This document shows, in pieces, positions 1 through 12,397 of a stretch of DNA of 64,000 nucleotides. Where the stretch lies: contig NC_030997.1 in NCBI RefSeq assembly GCF_000149955.1, positions 2,154,714 to 2,218,713 of the forward strand. The letters run 5' to 3'. Below the pieces are notes generated by a model. It worked only from the letters and a program-made list of their open reading frames with translations. It searched no databases and had not been told where the DNA came from. Made by a program: the position numbers and the translations under genes. How positions within the stretch are numbered: the stretch's first letter is position 1; every line of letters begins with the position of its first letter. The DNA comes from Fusarium oxysporum f. sp. lycopersici 4287 (taxonomy: Eukaryota > Ascomycota > Sordariomycetes > Hypocreales > Nectriaceae).

Positions 1-322
1 ATCATCGATTGTTCTATTTATTATAAACCTAATTTTTCTTTGAAACTAAGATCTAATAAGAGAAGATAAGAGGTCTCTTGGCTAAGGTACTGGGAACAAC
101 AATACTACTATTTAATTTCAATAAATAGAGGATAAATAAGAGTATTAGAAAGATGTTGTAAAAATTCATAAGTTAGCATTGTTTAACTATTCTTCAAATT
201 TCCTAATTTGTTCTAGCAAGGTCCTAGCTCCATCTCACATAGATATCACAGCCAGAAATAAAGCCAAAGCGAGATAGCTTAGCTAACAACAGTATTCGCT
301 CCCTCTATGTTTCTTTCCCCAT
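1..322. other. AT-rich flank, no gene seen
   Basis: AT-rich sequence downstream (3' side) of the minus-strand NLR-like gene. I see no coding frame, RNA gene or repeat in it. Confidence 0.6.
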
Positions 323-3300
323 CTATGCCATCAATGGTTTACTCGGTTCCCATTGGAATTCTCTGCCACCATATGCAACTAGCAGCTGCTCAATGATCTT
401 CGTTGATGATTCAATGGTATCATTTCCATTATATGTAAAGGACACGCCGTCACCGCTTCTGCAGATACGAAGAGGCGACGTACCGTGAAATCTTTTAAAA
501 ACGGCCATTAGGCTGTTTTCTGGCCAAACGCCGCTCAGCGGATCGCCAATATAATTTGGATCGGCTCTGAAATGTAGTAGTAATCGAACCCCTTCCAAGT
601 TTCGGGCCGCGACAGCTATTTGCAGCGGTGTGAGGGGGTATCCTGGGAGATTGGGTTGAGCTCCAGCTTCCAGGAAATGTCGGAGTGGATAGGAATAAGG
701 GCGATCAGTTATGTGTTGGTAATTGAGATTCGACACATAATGAGCTATACAATAGATAAGTGCCGTAGACGGATTGTAAAGCCCAATATAGTTGTCCAGC
801 AAGAGGCGAAAATCCCACGACTCTTGTTCCCCAAATTGAACCATCACTTCAATTAGTGATCCGTCAATCTCGTATATTCCGGCAATATTGTTCTGATGTC
901 TATTCCTGTTATAAGTATGGAAACGCCCCTCCTTTCTCAGTACTATCCTGTTGCTGAAGAGTGTCTTGAGATCTGCCTCCCGAATGAATCTGGATAATAA
1001 AGGCGATAACATATCCTCAATTATAAGAAACAGGCTCATAAACAAAGATGCATCACTATCCGTTAGACATTCATTCCAGTCGATGGTCCAAAGAGGTTCT
1101 CCTCGCGGAAAATCCATTTCGAGGAGTATATCAGCCCATTCCTCATCCCCTTCATCAAAGCCAAGCTTGCCAAGGCCACTCAAGTACTGTGTAGATGGAT
1201 GTAGGAGTCTCTTCACTCGCACATAAAAATCATTGCTCTTTGATATTTCTGCTCCCCATATCCTGAGAGACTTTATTGCATGAAAAAAGGAATGGAACCT
1301 TAAGTTCCTCCAAAGATCTTGCTTGTCAAATAGCAGAGAGTCATCCGCTCCACGGTCTTTAAGCTCCTGCAATGCGAATGTTTGTGCCTCAAATAACAGT
1401 ACATCCAAACATGTGGACAGAACCTTAGCCTGTTCAGTGGAAAAGACGAAGAGCGGGCCTTCAAGTATTCGGGCTGAGTCCAGATACTCCTTGACCGTGT
1501 AATGCGCGAAAGATATAGAGTCTGCCAGACTGCTAATAAGACATCCACAAAGCTCACGCAGTCTTTCTGAATTGTAAAGGACATGAGTGTTGTGATTTTC
1601 CGTCCGCGATGTACTGCTTTCAATTGCAGCCAAGAGAAGAACGGACGGAGTACCATTCTCGGGAGGGCCGAGTTCGCCATAGAACCAAAGCCACTGAAAA
1701 GCATGGGAAACAAATTGCCAATCCTCCTCTGGTATCCGAAGGAAGATTCGGTCGTAAGTCTCGTCTAAGTCTTTGGGAAGTCTTTCCAGGGCCTTGCTGA
1801 CAGCATCACGCTCGCCCTTCAAGCGCTGCAATTCATGTAGTTGACAAACGGCCCACCGAAACCTATATCCTGTTAACAGAGTAATATTCTCAGTGTGATC
1901 TAATACTCACATTCCCTTTGCCTGTGTGCTAACAGCGTCTTCAACCTCAATGAGAAGATCATCAGGCCAGCATCGAAACTTTGGGTTTGATCGTAGGATC
2001 GACTGAACATGAAGGCGAATATCCTGTTCAACCAGTTCATTTGACATTGGGACTGAGACGGATACTTTCTTCATTACTCGCTCGATATCGATGTATTCAC
2101 GACTCGTGACCAGGATCTGAAGATTAGTGAACTTTCGATCAGTGACGAGACTATGAATGACCTCAAGTAGTTCGTCACGGGGACTGCTCTCGTCGACAGC
2201 GTCGATCACAATGTACACGCAGCTAAACACTTGGAGAATCTGTCCTAGCGCGTCAAGTAGTTCAGGAATGCTCGGTTCCCCACCGCGCCTGAAGAGTTCG
2301 TGTATCAGAGTAGAAACAACTTCTGCCTGACGGGAAAGCTGAGTGATGACCCATCTAAGAAATGGCGCTGCCTCGTCTTGATGATGGCCAAAGTAACAGT
2401 AGTAGTAGGCACTCGTACAAGGCGCATTTACTGTCGACACCCTCTCGCAATGATCTTGGACGTTTTCGATCAACCATGATGCCAGGATGGTCTTTCCAGA
2501 GCCTGGAATACCATGGACCCAAAGGCATCGAATGCTTGAAGCCAGCCAGTTGGTCCAGTGTTGTGAGCGAAGCACCCAGCTTCCGGTTCCGTCTTCGTAT
2601 AGTTTGCGCGATCGATTATGGATCGGTGAGGGATCAGTTGATGTTAGCCAATTGTACACTCCATGGCGTTGCTCCCCTGTGAACTGTCAAAATACCACTC
2701 AGACAACAGTGATCTCAGTTCAAGATTCCTACCCGTCAAGATGGAGCGAATTTCTTCAGAAGCAGCTTTGATATCTTTTATATCTTTCCTACATTTGAGA
2801 GCTAGTTAGCAGGGCAACTATCTTTCTCTTGCTGTGTGACCCTGTTTGGAAGACTATATAACTAGAACTCAAAACTTACGTAACCTCTGCTGTCAGCGCG
2901 AGCTGAATGCCATCCCTATGACGGCTGATCTGCTGGAGAAGATCCTGTATCTGGCCCTGCTTCAGAGGCCATGCTAATGTTGCAAATGTTGCTTGGACTT
3001 TCTGCCGTTTTGAAGCATTTTGCCCGTTCTGGAGAGATTGTTTTGGAAACAGCTTCTCCAGTGCTGTCATCGCGGTTCTGCATCCTTCAATAGGGCCGTC
3101 AGAAGCCGCCAGTCGATTCTGCAAGGCGGGTGTGAAGGTTTCGCATGTCGATAAAAATTCCAAGCCCTCGAGAACCGACTTGAGCGTGGACACTTCGATT
3201 AGAACGGCGCGTAAGCTAGTAGGTGCATCGGAGCTGAGCGCTTCAATGTAAAATTTGCAGAGGCTGATTACTTCTTTGGAGATCTGAATGACTGCAATTG

Positions 3301-3331
3301 CGCTCGCGACTACACCTAGCACTTCAGCCAT
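323..3331 (-). CDS. NACHT-ankyrin NLR-like (STAND) protein
   Basis: Putative signal-transducing NTPase of the fungal NLR-like class, expected to act in the cytoplasm in non-self recognition or heterokaryon incompatibility (family knowledge). I resolve four exons, 3331-2880, 2788-2733, 2676-1911 and 1862-323, with canonical introns (GTAAGT..TAG, GTAGGA..CAG, GTGAGT..TAG); the joined frame is open for 937 residues. Residues ~1-150 form a helical Fungal_N-type domain beginning MAEVLGVVASAIAVIQISKE. The NACHT NTPase follows, with Walker A GIPGSGKT near residue 225 and Walker B CVYIVIDAVDES near 321. A helical linker (GMFRWAVCQL) follows, and the C-terminal part has at least one ankyrin-like unit (PLTPLQIAVAARNLEGVRLL) near residue 840. 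The start ATG opens directly into the conserved N-terminal motif. No break is visible. The exact repeat number and the activating signal are unknown. Confidence 0.9.
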
Positions 3332-6300
3332 TATTTAGGCTTGCTTGGTGTGAGGGAAAATATTTGTTAATACGTGATCAACGGCGGCGGTCGATGGAAT
3401 CGCGCGGGATCAAAAATACTTTGATGCTAGCTGTAGTCGCTGATAATGGAAGGAAGAGATACCAGCCTCTGAGGGATGTTTGGAAGAGAAAATACAAAGC
3501 ATCTTGGATTTGTTATTTCCCCCGCAGTGGCTATGCAAGGCGTTATCTGTCGGCTGTCATATCTAGAAATAGGTGGCGTTTTCAACCTGTTGGCTGTGCA
3601 TAATGGCGTATTTTCGCCCAGTCAGCCTTATGGAAAAGCAATGACCACCAGCCACTTCAAATCTCACCGCCTGAAAAATGCCTTAGCCACTGTGCTCGTT
3701 GATGTTACTTACCTTATTGCAAGGGAGCATCTAATACTTTTAAAGGCAGACCAGTTAGTTCTTGTTTTTACCATTTTACGTAAACATAAATTGCAACTCA
3801 GCCAGGGTCTAATACATCGAGGTAAAGAAGGCTCAGGCTGGTTTAAAAACTACCATCTCAATGAGCAGATTAATGCTTTGCGATTCAAGGCTAAAGACGT
3901 TTCACGTCCAGAAATTGGAATTTGGTACAAGGCCATCTGCAATCATACACCGAATTTAAGGCTTCTACGAAGGAAATAAAAAGAGCAAATGCCTAATAAG
4001 TGCTCAGTCTTGCAATTGAACTTGCAATGCACTTCGAGCAGTGATTCGGGCGTTATTGCTCTGCCTTGCATGCGGCTGTGTTTAGGGTAGTGAGCATGGC
4101 TGAAAAACTCGTCGCCAGCAATGAGATTTCTACCGCCTTCGTGAGTGGTACGATAAGAGGGGTAAAGTGGGCAAGTCCACTAACTCAACCAAGCTTTAGT
4201 AAGTGTTACAGTTGATGAACTTATTCAAGCCAACCAACAGGCTGCGATAAGCGCACGGATTGTCATGCCAGTCCAAATATAATAAGCGAGTAACTTGAAC
4301 CTCAACTTCCTGAAAGACAGTTTCTCTAAATTCATAATCAAGCTTTAGAGCAATATTTTCACGGGTAAGTGAATTTTTAACACGACGGTTGTTATGGAAA
4401 TCTTGGATTATAAGTAATGGAATCGTTCCCTGATAAGATGTCGAATTGACTAGTTATTATGGGTTACGGTTTCCACTGGGTGAAAATACTGAGAAGCCGC
4501 AGAAGTGGTACCTCAGACCACTGCGTTAAGATGGCTTACGAATATAAGAAGGGACAGTAACAGGATTGAGCTTCAAGACTAGTACACTGTCCCGTCGGAA
4601 ATAATTAAATTGAGAAGGAATTCTCTGTCGGGTGCGCTGGGTCACTGAGTCTCGAAGCAGACAGCTTCTTGGTTGGTAGGATACCAGAGCGAGGTAAGGT
4701 GCGCGATGTAAGCAAGAGCTGTCTGGTCTATCAGCTCAAAACAGGAAGAGACAAGACATAAAAACGGGGATGAAGTATCTTGTTGCGGGCCGACAACTAT
4801 TACAATCAAGGATGCAATATTTGCTAGTGACAGAACAAAAACGTCCTGCCTTGATGTGATATGGCCCCCAGCCAGCGCGCTTGATCAGCTAATGGACAAG
4901 ATAGAATCTCAAGGTTCTGTGGTTTTGATTTGCAATTGAATTTCGTGCAAGTCAAGGCGTCAACTGTCTCGGTCCAGCAGCCCCGATTGACTCTGAAAGA
5001 GGATGGAAGTAAATACGAATTGGACGCTGAGAAATGTATCAAGGCAGTTATAAGTTCCTTGGCAAATGAATGTTAGCATGGTAAACGTGTAGACTAACTG
5101 ATCTTCCTTAGTCCTTTCCTACAGCCGACAAACAACTGATAAACGCAAACAGCAAATTGACCTTTCATCTCCACAACTTTGCTGATAAGGGCCTCCTGGC
5201 TGACGTCAACAACCTGAGGGTCTCAATCATATTCAAGGAGTTATGTGACTTTCTGAATGACGCTGAGGACATGCGACAACGCCAGAGAGACAGAGGACCC
5301 CAAGGCGCACAGGTGCGCCGAGAACGCTGGGAGGCACAAGCACTGGCATGTCAAAGCAGAACCCCAGTCAGGATGAAGCGTCGAATTCCGAGTTCCTCCT
5401 GAGCGACTTGCCTTGGAAAATAAGAATGCTTTTGCCAAGGGCGACCGCTCTTATTCGGCCCCTGTAGGAGACTTGACTGGTCCCAACGTTACGACACAGT
5501 CAGCGTCCAAGCGACCTGCCTCTACCGACACCAGTGACAAACTTTACGTCGAAAAGCGTCCAACCAAGAAACCCAAGTCACAGCGACGAAGGGAATGAAC
5601 CTTGGATAGCCAGTTTTGACGGATGAGACAGACTTTGGGCACAGTCCCTGTGTGGCGGGTTTGTATTGCCATATTTTGATATTGCTTGTATATGGCTGAA
5701 GCCTGATTGGAAAAAGCATAGACCCTTTAGAGTAAAGATTTTGCTTGTCGCGGTTGGAGATAGATACTAGACTGGCCAGATGTCGTTGGATGCATGTCAA
5801 TTGACAAGAAGTGTGTACAACCTTGCCTTAAGATGAGAAAATAGATTGGTCAAAGGGCAAGCTAAGTTCATTATATCCATTATCTGATAGTATGCTTAGG
5901 ATGCTGATGCATTTTAGGGGTCTACGAGTTATTAATATGATAGAGCGCCAGCCGCGTTATACGCGTTTTTCATCATGCTAAACATGTCGGTCTCGGTTTC
6001 GGCCCCGCTCTTTAGCTCATCTTAAATTTCCCGAAAGCCCCACGGAAGCATGTCTTGAAACTGCTTCTGGTACAGTATTTATCATGGCTGTGCATAGTCG
6101 AGCTGACCTGTCTCCATTAAACAAGCTTAATATTGCCTTTATAGGCCATATGTAATGTAATGATGCGAATGATAGCCCCGTAAGGCTGTGCAATCATTTA
6201 GCGCCTCATGGTAGTGCTGTTTTACATGGGTTTCGAGCGCTGAGCATATCGTGGGCTCGATAAGGCATAAACCGAAACCGAAACCGATACACCGTAATTA

Positions 6301-6530
6301 ATCTCAGTGTATGCGCTGCGATCTACGGTATACACGTTTACTAAGGTTTAAGGTTAGAATTAGTGAATTAATTCTAAAAAAAGGGATATCTTAAATTATC
6401 CTTAAGAACGAGGATTTATAACTCTTTCCATCCCAGCTGAACATCAATTTAATACTTCAATTCTTCCTTCATCTTCTCAAACCGTCCATTATCTTCCCAA
6501 TCACTCATCGCAAGATAGCCTCTACCCTTC
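3332..6530. other. Long gene-poor stretch
   Basis: About 3.2 kb between the NLR promoter side and the membrane-protein gene. Short open frames exist (for example 3476-3979 on +, and 5157-5598 on + ending in a basic KKPKSQRRRE-like tail), but none shows a recognisable domain, codon bias or splice structure. The 5.1-5.6 kb part has balanced composition and may be a decayed gene. The rest, especially 5.9-6.5 kb, is AT-rich. Confidence 0.4.
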
Positions 6531-6538
6531 TATAAATA
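6531..6538 (+). promoter_or_regulatory. TATA box of the 6561 gene
   Basis: TATAAATA lies 30 bases upstream of the ATG at 6561, after a pyrimidine-rich stretch of the kind common in fungal promoters. The position fits a core promoter with a very short 5' leader. Confidence 0.5.
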
Positions 6539-6560
6539 CCTTTCTGCAAAAGACTCAGCA

Positions 6561-7307
6561 ATGGCTAGCATCTTTAGCAACCGTCTCAAATTGCCGCTTC
6601 ATCTCGTGGAGCTACTCTTGATCTTTTCAGTGCTGATCTTGTCGGTCATACGAATGCTGAAGCAGCCAAAGAATGCCCCTAGGGGTCGATCAAATACTAT
6701 GGCACTGGGAATGGTATGCACAACCTGGGTCAATAGTACACATAACGACTAACATATTTGGTGATAGAGCGCGAAATCCCTTATCATTCTGTTATATCAA
6801 CTATTATCAGAACATGTACAAGCATTCAAAAAGTGGTCCAGTCTCAAAGCCTATGTTATTCTCAACGCACTTGAGATCGTGTTCTGGGCTGCAGTCGCGT
6901 TTATGATGATCCAAGCAAATCTCAAGTTCTGCGAAGGTTTTACTTGCATACTTACCTGGATCGTTTGTGTTCTCGGCGTAGTCATGAGGTATGTCAACAA
7001 TATCCAAGTGGTAGCACGGGGCTAATCAGAATCCAACTCCAGCACAATCGCTTCTTACCTGACTGTCATCACTTGGCTGGACTTCAGGCACTTCCGTGCT
7101 CACGGAACCCACCGCGGCCGACATTTTGAAGCCCATCATGTCAAGATACAGTCAACCGGCAACTCGACCGATAACATTGCGATGGATGAAGAATTGCTTC
7201 ATGATCAACGATACACGCATACTAATAATTACCGAGCCTACGAATCAGGACGTGCCTACGATTCTCGTTCTCCGTCACCTTGGCGACAGCGTGATGAAAT
7301 GGCGTAA
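6561..7307 (+). CDS. Four-helix (MARVEL-like) membrane protein
   Basis: Small integral membrane protein of a widespread but uncharacterised ascomycete family. Exons 6561-6713, 6768-6988 and 7043-7307 join in frame to 212 residues; both introns are GTATG..AG and the first has a clear branch site (GACTAAC). Four hydrophobic segments are visible: residues ~8-30 (LHLVELLLIFSVLILSVIRM), ~52-70 (SAKSLIILLYQLL), ~80-102 (VILNALEIVFWAAVAFMMI) and ~113-140 across the second splice site. The conserved loop PRGRSNTMALGM before helix 2 is characteristic of the family. The C-terminal ~65 residues are hydrophilic, rich in His, Asn, Tyr and Arg, and probably cytoplasmic. Function is unknown; a MARVEL-type membrane-organising role is only an analogy from topology. 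Confidence 0.8.
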
Positions 7308-7675
7308 CTAGTAATCGCAGCTGGCGTGATTAATATCATGGCATGTGAGGAGGATATTAATAGCCCACAAATGAGATACTAGAAAGAGTTGAGAGCGAGA
7401 AGGTCTGCAATATAGAAACCAGTATGCATATGGAGCGTATTGGCGCCAGGTATTTTCAACATTGTCAGATAAGCTGGGTTAGACAGGACAGAGTAAGGGT
7501 CAAGTAGTTAGGTAAGTAGCTGAATGTGTCTTCAAAATTGGCCTGCTGCCTCTCTACCTGAATTAAGCCTCTACCTATTGCTACATAGGAAGGTGTTGAC
7601 GCCAATACATCGGTTTTGCTTTCGGGATATAATTGCATCTTCGGCCAAGACGCAACAAGCGCAATGAAATACAAG
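7308..7675. other. Convergent intergenic region
   Basis: Spacer between the 3' ends of the membrane-protein gene and the minus-strand transporter gene. No gene or repeat seen; it presumably carries both polyadenylation regions. Confidence 0.5.
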
Positions 7676-9332
7676 TTAATCTCGTACCTCAACCTGCCCT
7701 ACTTCCAAGCCCTCCTTCTGCAACTTGGCCTCTTCAACCCTGGCATCCAAGTCACTCGTGCGCTTCTGCGAGGTCCCAGGCACAAACCAAGAGGTACTCG
7801 AAAACAAGGCGTTCATCTCCTCAAGTGGCAGCAATTTCGTCTCTGGCATAAATGCCCAGAAGAAGACGGCATTTGTGAAATTGCAAACCACAAACACCAG
7901 GAAGTACCTCCAGCCGATGTTCTCGATAGCTGGGGCCGTTATCTGTCCAATCATGGTATTGAAAGCGAACGAGGTCATGACACCGATAGAGATGCCCTTG
8001 GAGCGGGTCTTTGTGTCAAATACCTCGGCCGGAATGATCCAAGAAAGGGAGCCGCAGGTGAAGGAGAAGCTGACTTGGTAGCACCAGTTGATGACGATGA
8101 AAAGCCAACCGAGTGAATTCTGCATCGATGATGAAGCGTGAGGGAAGCTAGCTTGAGCTGCGGTCACGATGACGAAGCAAACGCAGTTGATGCCATTGCC
8201 GATGATCAACGGCCAGCGACGGCCAAGCTTGTCGATGAAAAGCACAGTGCAAAGCTGAGCAAGAACAGACAGTACATTGCTGATAGCTTGGTACTTCAAT
8301 GAGTCTGTGGTACCAATGTTCATAGCTTTGTATATGTCTGGAGTGAAGTACTGGATGGCTGATACACCAGTCATCTGGACAGAAGCCTGCAGCGCAGTAA
8401 CGAGGAAGAGTCTGCGGAAGCTCGCGCGGTCGGTGAATAGATCCCGGTAACCCTTTGCTTCGAGCTCGTGCTCGTGGGCAATGGCAGACTGGATTTGGAG
8501 GTACTCGGCTTGGACCCATGGGTCATTTTCATTACCGTTGGCATGAAGCTTGGCTAGAGTCTTGAGTCCCTCCTCCTCTCTGCCGTGGTCAATCAGCCAG
8601 CGGGGTGATTCTGGAAAGAGCAAAATCATGAGAGCAAGGATGCCAGCAGGGACGATTTGAAGGCCAAGAGGTATACGCCACTGCTCGCTCGAGAAAAATG
8701 CAAGTTGGTGCATACACGGTCCATGCTAGATGAGTAAGTCACGTGTCTTGAGATGTATGGATCTTGACTTACTTGCGAAGACGGCTCCAATACAAGCATC
8801 ACTGCTGCAGGCCAGTGACTCGGCCTCGGATAGAAGGGTGAGCGATCTCGGCCTGGTACATGGGCACGATCATGACGAGAATACCAACACCAAACCCACC
8901 AACAGCTCGACCGGCATAGAAGAAGGACAGGTTTTGTCCGGCTGCTTGCAAGGCTCCACCGACGCAGAAAATAATGGCACCAATCATGATTGCCAGTCTT
9001 CGGCCCAGCCAGTCACCCATGGGACCAGCCGCGAAAGCTCCGAAGAAGCCACCGCCAGTAAAGAGGGACACAACGGCGCCGCTGTAAGGTGGTCAGTGAA
9101 AAGAAAAAGACATATACGTTAATAAGTATGCGTACACTTCATCTGCATTTGGATTGAAAGACGATTTGAAAGAAGTTGAAGCAACACTGCCTCCGATAAC
9201 GCCAAGATCATAGCTATCAATGTTAGCTATTGCGTTATCTTGTCGTTGATTCCGTGCGTTTTACCCGTAGTTGAATGATCCAAGCGAGGCGAAGACGCCG
9301 ACGAGGAACTGGTAGGTTTTGGGAGCAATCAT
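7676..9332 (-). CDS. MFS sugar transporter, frame broken near TM4
   Basis: Member of the fungal sugar porter family (quinate/hexose type), a plasma-membrane proton symporter. Exons 9332-9265, 9213-9136 and 9081 onward join in frame: MIAPKTYQFLVGVFASLGSF, then YDLGVIGGSVAS, then GAVVSLFTGGGFFGAFAAGP. Family signatures are plain: GDWLGRR, GRAVGGFGVG, PSIRGRVTGLQQ, PESPRWLIDHGR, DKLGRRW, and PETKLLPLEEMN near the end. After LQQ (~8812) the frame meets TGA. The expected TM4 sequence continues in other frames (MLVL, then IGAVFA, intron, TWTVYA) and returns to frame at SSEQWRIPLGLQ. Three one-base indels, two next to homopolymers, would reconcile it, so this is either a young pseudogene or assembly error. 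It is divergent from the GH51 gene, which suggests uptake of arabinose or oligosaccharides. Confidence 0.8.
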
Positions 9333-10363
9333 GGTGGATGATGCTTTTCTGGGTACAGTCTACAGGCTATGCAGAGAGGACTGGGGCTTTTATATAATCA
9401 TAGCATAGTGGCTAAGGCACACTGACATCTGCACTAGCTTTCCTCCTAGCGAGACGTCCGATTCCCGTATTGGAGCATGTCGCCGGTACACGAATGCTAA
9501 AAGTGACTAGTGTTGGGTCTGGAACCCAGATTCCTACCCCGCAATAGACGCCATGGAGTTAGTAACTTGAGCTGATTGCTTGGCGATTGGCTCGGCTGTA
9601 TAGCTGCGGCTCACCACTGTCACCCGCCAGCTTATCTTTCTTCGCCTGATGTTGCGGCAGGGGGAAAGCCCGGAGTCAAGGAGCCTGGGTGGGTTAATCT
9701 CCCCTGTGGAGAAGTTCATGGGGTGCTTAGTTTGAGTTTCTTTCAGTCCCACTATACCCCATTCTGATACGCCATGGGGCGATTGACCGTCATCACCAGC
9801 CTTGCGGAATTCTGACCACTCAGAAGCTCGTTATTCCAGCGCCCGCGCAGAACCCCCGCTTGAACGAGATTATGCGCAGCAATGAGAAGAGGGGAATCGC
9901 CCAGGCTGCCACGCTAGTTTCAATGCCGATCTAACATCTTTTCGGATCTCTTCACCTGTTCACATGCAACTCCGCAACGATCAATTTGCGGGGTAAATTC
10001 TGGGGTCTGCAGGCTTGGCAGTATTATTGCCCCGAGATAACGTCAAGAACCCGTGATGTTGATAAATCATTGGGCTTTTATTCAAGGCGACACTGAAGAT
10101 TGAGTTTAATCGGCGTCTGTTACAGGATCGCTTGATGTCTGAAATCAAGCACACGGTTGAAAGGAGTGCGTCTCGCCGCTTCGGAGGAGACTCGGCCGAA
10201 ATTAGCCAGAAGTGAAATTCAACATTGCCCAGTCCTTATCCCATATAATAAACTCCGATAAGAAAGCAGATACCTAGATCCAGAGCCCTACAAGCCGCCT
10301 CTTAGTAGCAACAGCTATCTTCTAGTCACGCTATACTTATCACTTATCTAAAGTTCCTTCGTC
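9333..10363. promoter_or_regulatory. Divergent promoter region, transporter and GH51
   Basis: One kilobase shared by the two divergent starts (9332 on -, 10364 on +). On the minus strand a TATATAAAA box lies about 60 bases upstream of the transporter ATG. GGCTAA at 9410-9415 matches the XlnR/Xyr1 core GGCTAR, but a six-base match is expected by chance. A TATA-like stretch (CATATAATAA) lies near 10242 on the + side. The part from ~9800 to 9985 recurs, decayed, at ~12800-12995. Confidence 0.5.
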
Positions 10364-12397
10364 ATGCGTTACTCCCTAGCTCTATCCTACCTACTCCAGT
10401 CTGTCTCTGCTCTAAGTCTGTCGGTAGATTCCTCTGGTGGCAACTCTTCAAGCCAGCTTCTCTATGGTGTGCTTTACGAGGTACTAGAATTCTCCCTCAA
10501 TCTCACATGTTCTATCAACTCATGTCGCTTAATAGGATATATACCACTCTGGAGATGGCGGTTTGTACGGAGAGTTGATCCGTAATCGCGCTTTTCAGGG
10601 TTCATCCAAAGACCGCGTTGCTAGCCTGGACCGCAATACGAACTTTTGGCACCCAGTCGGCGGTGTCACACTCTCTATTGATGATTCAAAGCCTGCCTTG
10701 TCTTCCAGCTTGCCGTACCACCTACGCATGGACGTCCCGAAAGGCGCAACTGGTAAGGTGGGGTTTTATAATGAAGGCTTCTGGGGTTTCAACGTTGATG
10801 CCACCAAGCGCTATATCGCCAGTCTACACATCAGAGGCGACTATAGCGGCTCCGTCGAGGTGTACTTCAATAACTCTATCTCGGGGAAGAAACTGTCAAG
10901 TGCTGCTGTCAAGGTAACTCAGGCAGAATCCAATGGCTGGAGGAAAATTGAAACTCCTACCTTTCACCCTGCATCTTCACCTGGAAATCCCAACAACACA
11001 TTTTATTTTACTTTCGACGGCGAAGCGCTCGCCGGAAAGTCCCTTCACATCAACCTGCTGAGTCTTTTTAAGCAAACTTACAAGAACCGCTTCAATGGTT
11101 TGCGAGAAGATCTTGCACAGGCCGTAGGCGACATAGGCGCCTCGTGGATCAGATTGCCGGGCGGCAACAACATGGAGGGTGTTGGTTTTCCCTATCACTT
11201 CAAGTGGAACGAGACTATCGGTGACCTCAAGGACCGACCTGGTAGACTAGGCACCTGGGGTGATATCAACACAGACGGCTTCGGTATCCTCGAGCAGATG
11301 CAGATGGCCAAGGACTTGGATCTTACCGTCGTGCTTGGACTCTTTGCTGGGCTTTACCTCAATGGAGACATTATTGCACAAAAAGACATCGGGCCTTATG
11401 TTGATCTGGCGTTGAGTGAGCTGGAGTTTCTCACTGTGAGTAATCTTAGCACTCGATTTTTCTCAGCTTACTGATTGGCTAGGGTGATACATCTACAAAA
11501 TATGGGTCACTACGTGCCTCTCTCGGATTCCCTCAGCCGTTCACTGTTGAGTGGGTCGAGATCGGAAATGAGGACTATCTCAATGGCGGTGGACCGACAT
11601 ACAAATCGTACCGCTTCAGGGCATTGTACGACGCCATTCGTGCCAAGTATCCCAAGATGAACGTCATCTCGTCCATCAACCCGTCGCCATCGCCAGACAA
11701 GGGAAACGGAGGTATAGTTGACCTCCACATCTACGATAACGAGGCCCATTTCGCCAGCCTGTTCAACACTTTCGACCAGGCGAGCCGAGATTATCCTGTT
11801 TTCGTGGCTGAATACGCAGCCATTCGATCGGGCTCAAACAGCGGAGGCGAGATTGGTGCGCAAACCTTCTCGATGGCCTGTGCCGAGGCTATATTCCTGC
11901 TGGGCTGTGAGAGAAACTCCGACGTTATTGTAGGCAGTGCCTATGGCGCTCTCATCAAACAATACGACGAAGAGCCGCGAACGGTTGCGGTGTTGAAACA
12001 TACGGCCGACCAGATCCTCAAGGCGAACAGCTTTTATGTGCAAAAGCTTTTCGCTGCCAACTTGGGTTCTCAGACTGTCCCTGTCAATGCCACTGGAGGG
12101 GGCTTCGGTCCTGTTTACTGGTCTGCGACCAAGACGGCGGACAGAACCTTGCTTAAGCTGGTCAACTACAATGGCAACACAGGCCCTTCCAATGCGGTCA
12201 AGGTTACGGTTAAGGGTTCCAAAGCTACCACGGCTACGCTCACTGTCCTGTCCGCGCCAAATAGGTCCAGTGTTAATAACCTCCCTGGTGGTGGAGGCGA
12301 AACAAGCTCAATCAGGACGGCGAGCCTTAAAGCAGAGAATGGGGTATTCTCTGTGATCTTTTCGAAGTCTTATGAGATAGCCATTCTTAGCATTTAA
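10364..12397 (+). CDS. Secreted GH51 alpha-L-arabinofuranosidase
   Basis: Predicted extracellular enzyme removing terminal alpha-L-arabinofuranosyl groups from arabinan and arabinoxylan. Exons 10364-10480, 10536-11435 and 11483-12397 join in frame to 643 residues. The N-terminus is a signal peptide (MRYSLALSYLLQSVSALSLS). Family features: LYGVLYEDIYHSGDGGLYGE near residue 32, a carbohydrate-binding-like beta region to ~200, then the (beta/alpha)8 catalytic domain with SWIRLPGGNNMEG. The acid/base Glu lies in WVEIGNEDYLNGG (~355) and the nucleophile Glu in PVFVAEYAA (~440). A beta-rich C-terminal domain ends the protein. Length fits fungal GH51 (about 620-660). The intron phases keep every conserved motif intact, so the gene looks functional. 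It is divergent from a sugar transporter and may share regulation with it. Confidence 0.92.

Noticed and set aside
3476..3979. 167-codon plus-strand open frame upstream of the NLR gene
   Set aside because: No recognisable domain, AT-driven composition and no splice or promoter support.
9395..9485. tRNA-like stretch (GTGGCTAAGGCAC followed by CGTCCGATTCCC)
   Set aside because: A- and B-box-like motifs are present, but I cannot fold acceptor and anticodon stems, and it lies in the transporter promoter.
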